From Trissonchulus latispiculum (lineage: Eukaryota; Nematoda; Enoplea; Enoplida; Ironidae), in NCBI GenBank assembly GCA_030248195.1, contig JASAND010007523.1:1-64000 (forward strand): a stretch of DNA of 64,000 bases, read 5' to 3'. The notes beneath the pieces are model-generated. The model saw nothing but the letters and a program-made list of their open reading frames with translations. It did not search any database and was not told the origin of the DNA. Positions 55,101-64,000 of the stretch are shown piece by piece (positions within the stretch are counted from its first letter, which is position 1; each line of letters opens with the position of its first letter). The position numbers and the translations under genes were made by a program.

Positions 55101-58100
55101 CCTAATTTGGCACGAGCTGTCCCTTATTTGGCACATTTTTGCAATTTTAACAGAAATTAATTAAAAATTTAGATAAAATCAAGTTTTAAACATTATCATA
55201 AAAAATTTATGCCAAAAAATTGCAAACTATCTGAGCATTCTAAAAATATAAAAGTTTCACATGAAAGTAAAACAATTAATGTGCGCTGGGAACTGCAAGT
55301 GTTGTGAAATTTTTTTCACAGGAGAGATTCTGTTCAAATTTTAAAATCAGAAACGTTCTATCTGATTTTCTGGACAATGATGTCAGTGTATATGGAAACA
55401 AAATATATCAAAATGTAGACGAGAAATTGAACTTTTCGGCGATCCAATTTGTTTTGCAAAACGAATTTGCAAAAATGCGTGTCAGCTTAGAGAAGCAAAA
55501 ATTGTCCCTTATTTGGGACTGTCCCTTATTTGGTGCAACCCCTGGTGGTTTTATTGTTGTAATTAGGAAAGAAAACGCAGTAATTTACTCCTTGCAATTA
55601 TTATTACTTTAATTTAATGTAGTAGATGGTGTAAGTACAAATAGTAAAATAACTTAGTGAGCTCGGTACTATGGGTCAACATTCCTCATTTGTAATTACA
55701 AAGGTTGTCATTACCTGTGGTAGTATGAAACTCTTGATCTGACCAAATCATTTTGAGTGAACAGGAATATGTCATTAATATTTCTTCCTCTGTAAGTAAA
55801 AGTTCCAAACTGTGGAGTTGAAAGGAGTTTAAAGGTCAGAACGGATCTGGTTTCCATGGCCAACTGAGTAACATTGAGATGGGTCTCGTTCAAGACAGCG
55901 CTTCCTCCCGCTTCAACTAGCAAAGGCGAGACTTGGATGTATCGGCCGACAATTTCTTCTGGTAAATTGCCATACGAAATCACAATGCGAAACGGGTGTA
56001 CTTCGAGATCCTAAAATGAAGGTAATGACATATTACTGCAACAGTAACCGTTTTAGAAATTGTATTTGGGCCGATTGCCGAAGGTGTATTTGAGAAGTTG
56101 CAACTTTCAATCTTTGAAGAAAATATGCTTCAAGGATTCTTCTCACATTTTGAGAAAAAATTTCGAATTGCTGGCTTTTAGCAAAATAAAACTGTGTTCA
56201 TGGTGGAACTGTGTTCATGGTTCAACTTATATTAAAAATTTCTAGTTTGTTCAATATCACACAGCATAATCACACTTGGACGAAGGGGAGAGGGGAGAGC
56301 TCAGTAGAAATGTCGCCAGTGTTCCCTCTCCGAAGTGAAAAATAAATTCACTAATCATACTACCTTTATGCTAGTTTCTCCGTTACTGGAAAGGTTGACG
56401 CTGATTCCAAATCGAAACGAGTCTTTGACTGTCCAATTCTCAATAGGAATGCTTTGATTAAAACTGATCAGATCTGCATCAACATCAGCTTGAGTGAAAT
56501 AGTCCACCGGTTCACCGGATTTAAGGATTAAGCCATATCTCGGTGGCTTGAGCACTTTGTAGATAATTGCACCAGAATGCAGGTAGCTAACTGCGGACAG
56601 TAAATGTTGTGAGGTTATCGTTGTTATTGAGCCAGGCCAAACAACCAACCGAGCACTCGCATCCAGAACGATGCTGAGCTCGCTGGATTTAATGGTGAAC
56701 CAGTGTTGTTTACTTTGGTGAAATCCGTCATACACAATGAAAGAGAATCCGGCTGCTTTCCTATCTGCAAACAATCAGTGAAATTACAGGTAAATCATAA
56801 TTGAGAAAATAAAGTTGTAAACTCGTATACACCTCATCTAGAGTAGTTTCGAGCGCCCTAGATAATATCTACTGGCGCTTCTCAGCTGTTCAATACGCTT
56901 CTTTATAAGATAACCTTCACAACTGAATAATCGTCTAACGAGCTAAACGTCTAATGACCTCCATAACCACATAATGAGCAAAGTAGTTCCGATAAGTCAT
57001 TGACTGGACGACGTCAGATACAGTGCCAAAAGTCACACTCCTATTCTAGTCTGTGTCCACTGCCTCGTCGGTACTCGCCTGTTACCATTCACAGGTAGCA
57101 GACCAGACTGTAAAGCAAAAAGGGAGAATATTCCAAAGGGAGGAGCAAAGGTATGTTGTGACAGGCAGCAGGTGATATTAACTTGTGTGAATATTATATT
57201 AAAACGAAACAGCATAAAAACGGAAACCCCACCCTCTGTTTGGACATAGACAACCAGTCCTTCATTAATTTCCTTTTGAGTAAATTGTTTAATGGATTCT
57301 GTTGGTTTGTCTCTAAAAGCCAGATGACCCGGCCCATCAGAGGTGATGAAGAAAATCAAGTCATCAGCCAGCGTATCTTCATCGATTGCTTCCAAGTAGG
57401 CTGAAGTGAGAGGTGTGATAGAACGGCGCCAGGTCTCAAGTGGCTCGTTGTGGAGGATTTGTGGTTCTAAAACATTTTCATTACGTTTCAGGACGTGACA
57501 GCATATTAGCCATTTCCACAATGTTTGCTGATCGTTTAACAAATGTAGAAAAGGATAATATGATAAAAGGATAATATTAATGACGATTGAAAACTAGCTT
57601 CAATAAATTGTTCTTTCCATAGTTAAAAACAAACCGTTTTGATTTTACAGTTTTGAATTTAAAGGGTTTGCACTTTGCAGTGCACCAAAGCAGATAGCTA
57701 GTACCAAACTCAACGCTTAGTTCAACGCTTTGTGAAAATCATCTCTGTTCATTCATACAGTCTTCCAATACTTACTGAAATGCAATAATACTAACCTCTA
57801 ATATTAGGATGCAATATATTGACATGAATCCAGAGAGGTTTGCTTTGAACATTTTCATTCTTCAGTTTTGCAACAAGACTGAATTTGTCACTCCACGAAG
57901 CGCTCCCATCGTGAACATAATAGATGCTTCCAAATTTCATTTCGTCACTAGTAAAAGTGACCACCTAGAAACAAATAATTTACCTTCTTTCTTCCTATAG
58001 CAGTGCTAATGAAGTAACATTAGAATATTTTTATTCCGCTAGAGCGGAATACCTAATACAGGAATGTCCTATCATTTGCGTGTAATTGCTCAATGGGTAC

Positions 58101-61100
58101 TGAAAATTGCCTATCTTTAACATGGGCGTAGCTATGCTTGATTTTTTGCTTTCACATTATGCAAATTAGGTCAGATGCTCGATGCAAAATGCAAGCTCAG
58201 TTACATATACACGATTGTTACAGCCAAAGGCACCGTTATTGCACAGGCCGAATATGTCGAGTTCGGTTTGGCTTTGGCTATTCCACTCATGAAAAAATCA
58301 TTCTCCCGGCTCGGCCAGCCAATTTTAGGACCACTACGAACAGTCAACTTTGAAGGCAAGTAAATACATCAGCATTCTCCAATTGGGAAGTTTTGGCTAA
58401 ACCGACTGAAGGAGATCAAAGTCATTTGTTTTTAAGAAAGCCGCTGATCTGCAAATTCGTGTATGCATGCAGCACATTCCATGAAGGTTTTGACATCATA
58501 GTAGAAATATATATGAGATTAGCAATTAAGGGGGGGGGGGCTACGAACGGGTTGGCACAACATCGTCGGAGAGAGCTACTTTCCCGCCCAACGTTAGCCA
58601 ACATATCAAAGTAAAAAAGTTTAGGGTGGGCAACAATATATCTCATATACACCGTTTTTGGCAGGACGCCAAAGTCGAAATTTTTGTGCGAAACGCTAGA
58701 GCGGAATACCTAATACAGGAATGTCCTATCATTTGCGTGTAATTGCTCAATGGGTATTGAAAATTGCCTATCTTTAACATGGGCGTAGCTATGCTTAATT
58801 TTTTGCTTTCACATTATGCAAATTAGGTCAGATGCTCGATGCAAAATGCAAGCTCAGTTACATATACACGATTGTTACAGCCAAAGGCACCGTTATTGCA
58901 CAGGCCGAATATGTCGAGTTCGGTTTGGCTTTGGCTATTCCACTCATGAAAAAATCATTCTCCCGGCTCGGCCAGCCAATTTTAGGACCACTACGAACAG
59001 TCAACTTTGAAGGCAAGTAAATACATCAGCATTCTCCAATTGGGAAGTTTTGGCTAAACCGACTGAAGGAGATCAAAGTCATTTGTTTTTAAGAAAGCCG
59101 CTGATCTGCAAATTCGTGTATGCAGCACATTCCATGAAGGTTTTGACATCATAGTAGAAATATATATGAGATGAGCAATTAAGGGGGGGGGGCTACGAAC
59201 GGGTTGGCACAACATCGTCGGAGAGAGCTACTTTCCCGCCCAACGTTAGCCAACATATCAAAGTAAAAAAGTTTAGGGTGGGCAACAATATATCTCATAT
59301 ACACCGTTTTTGGCAGGACGCCAAAGTCGAAATTTTTGTGCGAAAAACGGGATTTTTCAAAAAGGGTTTTTCAGCTCTGGTGAATTAACGGTTCGACCGA
59401 TTCTGTAACTTTCAGCCATAGATGTTAACTCTTACTAGTGCTAAATATTAAAAGTATTCCGGCTTTCGAGCGTTGCTTCTTTCTTTAGTTATATCAGCTC
59501 AAAGTTTGAAATTTTGCAAAAAGTTGCGAGGTGACCGTGCGCCGTTTTCGATCTAATAAAATTGGATTGCAAAAAAATGGAAAAAGAATTGGAAAAATAA
59601 AATTGCAACCCCTAGCCTACCCCAGCTTTTTACCAGTTATTAAGCTCTAATAGGGGCATACTGTCTGTGAGTTTCAAGGGCTTTGGTTTTCTGGTTAGTG
59701 TGCTAGCCAACTTTTCGTTAAGAAATAACCCTTATGGGGCTAGGCCTGAAAAGCTAGCTAAGCGCAGTAAAAATGGGGTCAAAAAATTTTTTGTCTCCGA
59801 TTTTGCTGAAAAGGTGGTTATAGGGGTTATTTGACCTGCTGAATCCGAATATGAAATCCGTTTTTCGATACGACGCTTCCTTCGTTCAGTATGCGCTTAC
59901 CACTGTCTTAGAGCTTTTTGGAGCGATAGCCATCCATACTTCGAGAAATCAATCTAGCATTTCTAAACACTGAAGCGAGGTTTAGTGACCTAGCTTTCGG
60001 CACATCTTGGTGCACTCACTGGCCTGTAATGTGCTAAGTTTCAGCCGATTCTGCCACAGTTACTTTGGAGTAATTGACTCACATCTTCGAAATGGCGCCA
60101 AATACCAGCGACAATATCGATAATATAATCCAGCACTGCGAACACAGGGATTAGCGAAATCATTAGCTTTGGACCGATAACACCAACTTCTGATGGTTCC
60201 ACAGCACGCTACGCTGTATGGAATTCTTTCAAACTTTAAACTATTTTACACTTAACCTAATACTATTATGTGGCAAAAGACTAGCTAGCTTTTCCAACAT
60301 GGAACTTTTAGTGAAATTCGTAGCCCCCCCCCTTAATAATGAACTCACCAAGAGCTTGATACGCATACGGTGGGTAGGTACTGTTGAAAATTTTGAAAAA
60401 ACGTATTAAGTTCTTAAATTCCCACTCCTTAATTTCTCAGTCCTTGAGGCCGTAGTTTTCATTCTTAGTCTCTATTAAAGATTAAAGGGAATAGATTAAA
60501 ATTAATTCGCATTAAAGAAACAGCACTTCCGATTAAAAGGATTGAAATTTAATCCTTTTTGAATGCACCTAGCATTAAAATTTTAATCTAATCCTGCTTC
60601 TTTATTCTCACTTCGGATTAAGAAATGGAAGAGATAATTTTAACCCGACCTGCTAATTCTCTGCTCCTTAAAAGATTAATTTTAAATCCGTTTAATCGGC
60701 CTCCCGTATTTTCAACTAGTTTTTATTTCTGGTGCAGCTGCGGGGATTAAGCGGATTAAAATTAACTGATTTAATCCGAAGATTAAAAATAGTCGGATTA
60801 AGGTCGCACTTCCCTTACATTCAGTCCACTTTGAAAAGCTATAACTTACTCAATATTGAGAGCTATGAATTAAGCCACATATAAAAATGAAGCTCACATC
60901 TTCTGCGCCGTTTGGTATGATTGAAACATGTCTAGCTAGTTTGTATTGGTTGCAAACTTACCAAACGTAGCCACAATCTTTGACCTCTGAAAAATTCTTA
61001 CGCAACAAGAAAATGGCAGTACCTATCCAATGTGTTTCTGAGACAATTTGCCAGGGACGGTTTTTTTATTTTGTCAAAATATCGTTTCAGTATACAGACA

Positions 61101-64000
61101 TTGAGCATTTTCTGAAAATTTGGCATTTTATCTAATTTTGAAAAATCATTGCTCTTGATTGGAGGCTGATAAAGATAAAAATAAAAAACCGTAACGGGGA
61201 AACTGTCCAAACATACTATGTGGAATATATCGTTTAGATCCACCTATTGGTTGTGGAGCAATCTTCGGTCAAAACATGTTTGACAATTTGACAAAATCAG
61301 TTGTACGCCCAGAACTTTAGGCTCATTCAGTGTACAGGGCTCTAATTAACCTAATTTGTGCCTCTTTTGAAGCTCTTTAGGTTGAGTATAAACTTGTCTA
61401 CACTTATAGCGTACACTGGCTCCAATTAGACAAAACCTGTTTTCAGCAAGATCGTGTCAAAAATAACCAATTTTCGCGACCCAATTTTCGAGCAAAATTT
61501 TTTTAAAAATTCACTGCTCAAAAACGATAAGAGCTAGAGACTAATGTCTAAAAGCAAAAGTTATAGAGCATATAATATGTTTTAAAATGCTTATAGTCGC
61601 TGGGCATAATTTTCTATATATGGTTCTAGAACTTCAAATTTTTGTTTCTCACTGAACATGAATGTTATGAAGCTGGCGTTTTACAGGACATTTATTATCA
61701 ATCCCGATGCATTTTCTGAAAATTTGAATGAGATCGGGCAATAATTGGACCTTCTGCAACTATATCTGCACGTAAGGGGAGCACGACCTTAAACGAGTTA
61801 AATTAATCCATGTAATCCGTTTAATCCTGCATTAAAGAAACAGCCTTTCACATTTTAATTCAGCTGATTTTTAATCCGTTTAACTCCTCGTTCCTCTCTC
61901 TAAATCATGATGCTTTTGGCTAAAATTACTTCGCAAAATTCAAAACAATTGAAATAATTAGAAGATGAACATTAAAACATCGTTTGCGCATAAAAACATT
62001 CGGCGGGTGTCAGCTCGAAAATACACTAACTCGGACTGGTACAAAATGAGTTTTAAGTTTAGGAACGCAGGCACATCGACATACTTAACCGAGGACTTGG
62101 CGCTACCGTGCCATATCAACAGAGAACAAAAACAAAGAGTGTTAGTTAACCTAAACTTTAGTACCATCTATTAGGACCTTTGCAAAAGAAATTTTGTGAT
62201 AGTCACAGGCACTCTGAAGATTCACACAATCTTGAAGCAAAAATAGGATGCAGATAGTTGTCTGTCGAGGAATCATGCCCGTTTTGGGCACTACTTGTTT
62301 AAATGCTCTGACTACATTTACATAGTCAAAGATACGAGATAATAGACGAAACAAAGAAAGTTGTCACTACAGCACCACAGACCCGAAAAATTCGGGCCTG
62401 AGGTGGGGATCGAATCCACAACCTTCGGTTAACTAGACCGACGCTCTACCGATTGAGCCACCCAGGCACAATCGAACCAAGCTTAAGTTTGAATTCGTTC
62501 CCAAACTGTAGTGACACTTTTTTGAATAGGCATACAGCCCTGCCAAAGACACACACTCCGCGAGCCAATCTCAAACTGACAGGTGGTGCACGCTGACGTG
62601 AAAAGCAAATTGCGTCTGCTCCATTTGTAAATTTACATCGGGTCGGATTCTAACCGATGAGGGCGATCGATCCGATGGAGGATTTCTAAAGCTCGGACCA
62701 TCCAGTTTCGAGGTTGTGTTTATTTCGACCGCTTACGTTAAAATTAAGAAATTGTGAATTATTACGCACCGGGCTTTGTCGCCGGCTAGTCTTAAAGACT
62801 GTAGATTTAAAAATCAGCAGCTATGTGCGCTCAAAAATTTAACTGTCGTTTTTAGTTTTGAATAATTTCAGAGAAGGATTTAGAAACAAATTCCATGATC
62901 TCCTGTCCTTCCCACTTGAATGAGTGCTTCTACTGCGAATCAGCATTAACGATAACCTATCCTAAAATATCACCATAAAATATACCTGTATATTTCCGGT
63001 AGGATCAGTGCGTTCAATCCATCCGCGTTCAGGCTGTATCTCAACTGTGAAGACGAAAGCCGGATCTTCATAGAATGAGCTTTGCGGTCGAAGCAATCGT
63101 CTGTCGATCATGTATCGTTCGCCAGCTTTCAAGGTCATATTTTCCTGTAACTGAACGGTAATTTCGTTTTCCACAATCTTAACCTTCAGCCCAATCAAAT
63201 CCATTCTCGAGGCTCCTGCCGTTAAGTTCAGCAGGATTTCATCCTGATTTCCAGCTGATAAATCGCCCAAATGCATGTACTGAACAAACCCTTTGTCCAC
63301 ATCACTTTGAGTGAAGCTAAGGATATTGTATCTTGAGTAAGAGTGGGTAGATTGCGGTGCGTCCGACTGAAGCACAAGGCTTCCGTGCTTGGGAGGCTCT
63401 ACCACAGCATAATGCAACTGATCTGACATTAGATGCACATGAGATGCATGCAGATTGTTCTGTGCAATTTGTGCAATACCACCTTCAACAATTATCAGCT
63501 CATCACGAGTGGTAACGTTCAGCAGGCTGGTATTGACAGACTGAGCAGATACGAAAAATTTAATTTCTTTTTCTAATAGATCCCCAGCATGAACCATGAA
63601 AGAAATCCAGTCAACTGGTGGAGCGTTAGGGATGTGTTGATAGAAAATACGACCCTTATCAATGTCATCTTGAGTGAACGAAGCGTTGGCGCTGGGATGA
63701 TGAGGGGCCGGGGAGTCCTCGGATCGCGAAACCAGGTAGCCATTTTCTGGTGGTCTGATTACTCTGAGCAAAATCTGGGACGGAATTAAATTCAAATTCG
63801 TCCAGACAGATAGCTGATCCGGGCCGATTTGTGCGAGGGCTCCATTTCGAAGCTTCAGTCCCTGATTAATGACGTCCTTGAGAAATGGGGCACTTGTATT
63901 GATCCACAGCACATCATTCACAGTATACTTTCCGTCAGTTACTGTAAACGGTAGCTCCAGGTGCTCTTGTTGACCAAAATGTCGAAACAAGATTTCGTAG
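51474..64000 (-). CDS. CSPG4: NG2/CSPG4-like transmembrane proteoglycan, eight 3' exons (5' end outside window)
   Basis: Exons in transcript order: 64000-62986 (open at the window edge), 57964-57796, 57466-57233, 56764-56364, 56010-55715, 54365-53324, 53190-52798, 52127-51474. All junctions are GT-AG and all phases agree, giving 1,400 residues and TAG. The extracellular part is a chain of CSPG repeats, marked by FTQDDIDKG, FTQSDVDKG, FTQKEINEG, FTQADVDAD, FTQNDLVRS, FSQADINDG and FKQTDIDDF, about eight or nine repeats of the fifteen usual in the family. Then come a membrane-proximal segment, one membrane helix (LVAIAAGITICVLAGVLIVIC) and a 218-residue Ser/Pro-rich tail ending DSQYWV. Vertebrate NG2 also ends QYWV, the ligand for PDZ proteins such as GRIP1, MUPP1 and syntenin; the fly relative Kon-tiki/Perdido works with Grip in muscle attachment. 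The tail is far longer than the roughly 75 residues of vertebrate NG2. The N-terminal laminin-G pair would lie beyond 64000. Confidence 0.93.
52798..53190 (-). CDS. CSPG4: CSPG4-like, seventh visible exon (membrane helix)
   Basis: Acceptor TTATTCTAG, donor GTAAAA; 131 codons in phase 0. Ends with LVAIAAGITICVLAGVLIVICK, so the helix and the cytoplasmic tail are on separate exons. The juxtamembrane part (GDGSGSDS) offers Ser-Gly sites of the kind used for chondroitin sulphate, though attachment is only a possibility. Confidence 0.93.
53324..54365 (-). CDS. CSPG4: CSPG4-like, sixth visible exon
   Basis: Acceptor ACTTATTTAG, donor GTAAGA. One leading base and 347 codons, the longest exon seen; carries two or three repeats (FSQADINDGQIQL, FKQTDIDDFQILY) and the membrane-proximal linker (KRSPTSGEEEIAN). 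Apparent open sequence upstream of 54365 is intron. Confidence 0.92.
54466..55544. mobile_element. Fold-back element with CCAAATAAGGGAC arms
   Basis: AGGGGGGTTGTACCAAACAA at the left answers TTATTTGGTGCAACCCCT at the right. Both arms hold several AAATAAGGGACA/TGTCCCTTATTT words (54690-54780, 55070-55130, 55500-55535). No matching target duplication was found. It lies in the intron between the fifth and sixth visible CSPG4-like exons. Confidence 0.72.
55715..56010 (-). CDS. CSPG4: CSPG4-like, fifth visible exon
   Basis: Acceptor TTCATTTTAG, donor GTAATG. 98 codons and two bases; contains VGRYIQVSPLLVEAGG and LFTQNDLVRSRVSYYH. NETH and NVTQ are sequons. Confidence 0.91.
56364..56764 (-). CDS. 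CSPG4: CSPG4-like, fourth visible exon
   Basis: Acceptor TGTTTGCAG, donor GTAGTA. 133 codons; RKAAGFSFIVYDGF closes one repeat and YFTQADVDADLISF marks the next. Confidence 0.91.
57233..57466 (-). CDS. CSPG4: CSPG4-like, third visible exon
   Basis: Acceptor AATGTTTTAG, donor GTGGGG. 77 codons with split codons on both sides; contains FTQKEINEGLVVYVQ and the DDLIFFITSDGPGHL stretch. Confidence 0.9.
57796..57964 (-). CDS. CSPG4: CSPG4-like, second visible exon
   Basis: Acceptor TTTGTTTCTAG, donor GTTAGT. Encodes 56 residues (VVTFTSDEMKFGSIYYVHDG...), which continue the repeat started upstream; it also completes the codon phase needed by the next exon. Short, so easily missed. Confidence 0.9.
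58037..59347. repeat. Tandem direct duplication, 657-bp unit, two copies
   Basis: GCTAGAGCGGAATACC starts both units, 657 bases apart, and AATTTTTGTGCGAAA ends both. Only a few substitutions, a four-base gap (TGCA near 58465) and a one-to-two-base difference in the G run separate them, so the event is recent. Each unit contains the same 62-codon open frame (58175 and 58832), with an AG before and a GTAAAT after, which could mimic an exon. A related inverted fragment is near 60300-60350. All within a CSPG4-like intron. Confidence 0.88.
59348..60469. other. Intronic stretch, nothing identified beyond an inverted fragment
   Basis: No exon or complete repeat was recognised. Around 60300-60350, GTAGCCCCCCCCCTTAAT is the inverse of the G-run segment in the duplicated units, so this may be the decayed second arm of a larger fold-back element beginning near 58030. 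Confidence 0.4.
60470..61900. repeat. GGATTAAA/TTTAATCC repeat field
   Basis: GCATTAAAGAAACAGC occurs at about 60511 and 61830, and GGATTAAA or TTTAATCC words cluster at 60470-60820 and 61795-61880, suggesting both arms of one AT-rich element with about 1 kb between. Ends are unresolved. Confidence 0.5.
62362..62517. repeat. Inverted TGTCACTACAG pair around the tRNA-like gene
   Basis: TGTCACTACAG at 62362-62372 and CTGTAGTGACA at 62506-62516 bracket the tRNA-like sequence. This could be a small MITE that captured a tRNA, or a tRNA-derived SINE-like unit. No target duplication recognised. Confidence 0.55.
62396..62467 (-). tRNA. tRNA-like gene, anticodon AGT (Thr by anticodon)
   Basis: On the minus strand, 72 bases fold as a full cloverleaf: acceptor GCCTGGG/CTCAGGC (one G-T), D arm GCTC-GAGC with loop AATCGGTA, anticodon arm TCGGT-ACCGA with loop CTAGTTA (anticodon AGT), and T arm GTGGA-TTCGATC-CCCAC. 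The last T-stem pair is A:C instead of the usual G:C. A T5 run lies six bases after the 3' end, fitting a Pol III terminator. It is intronic to, and on the same strand as, the CSPG4-like gene. The inverted repeats around it and the T-stem mismatch leave open a tRNA-derived mobile element rather than a working tRNA. Confidence 0.72.
62986..64000 (-). CDS. CSPG4: CSPG4-like, exon (first visible)
   Basis: 338 codons after one leading base; opens YEILFRHFGQQEHLELPF. Contains two complete CSPG repeats (FTQDDIDKG, FTQSDVDKG) with several N-glycosylation sequons (NTS, NAS, NVT, NLT, NMT), and ends in phase 0 at a CAG|GTATAT donor. Confidence 0.93.

Noticed and set aside
58175..58363. 62-codon frame in the duplicated unit as a gene
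   Set aside because: Conserved only because the unit duplicated recently; no start context, family match or wider exon structure. Kept as a finding rather than a gene.

Overview
The window reads as AT-rich nuclear DNA from an invertebrate animal. It has spliceosomal introns with GT-AG junctions, metazoan-type proteins (an NG2/CSPG4-like transmembrane proteoglycan, a Ly6-like three-finger protein, the end of a dynactin p24-like gene) and a very large load of short non-autonomous transposons. I cannot name the species. Coding sequence is only about 6 kb of the 64 kb.

Layout. 387-666 (+): the last exon of a DCTN3-like gene whose start lies left of the window, with at least one reading-frame break. 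667-17514: no convincing gene; nested inverted-repeat elements, minisatellites and TTTC microsatellites. 17515-26965 (+): a six-exon gene for a 222-residue Cys-rich protein with a signal sequence, family unknown. 33596-40719 (+): three exons of a membrane protein with the conserved blocks of DUF2585 (UPF0314), a family I know mainly from bacteria; its 5' exon was not found. 49949-50883 (+): a two-exon, 135-residue secreted Ly6/three-finger protein. 51474-64000 (-): the last eight exons of a CSPG4/NG2-like gene (1,400 residues seen, 5' end outside), ending in the PDZ ligand QYWV. All its exon phases agree. The Ly6 and CSPG4 genes are convergent.

The rest is dominated by fold-back elements: insertions whose ends are inverted copies of each other and whose arms are often arrays of short tandem repeats. 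Many unrelated arm motifs occur (GGCCCG, CTGAAA, CACAAG, GGTTAACC, GGAACAG, GTGCGTC, 137-bp and 163-bp units). Several end in A(G/T)GG(T)TTG and are flanked by 9-bp target duplications I could read directly. They nest inside one another; the clearest case fills almost the whole 5.5-kb intron at 18494-23971 with one element inside another inside a third. Two other families, one with TTAA duplications and one with TA duplications, are inserted into each other reciprocally at two loci.

The best candidates for something undescribed are (1) this superfamily of fold-back elements with 9-bp duplications and interchangeable tandem-repeat arms, and (2) the intron-containing DUF2585 gene in an animal genome. 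Splice junctions, phases and repeat ends were read by eye; no alignment or database search was run.
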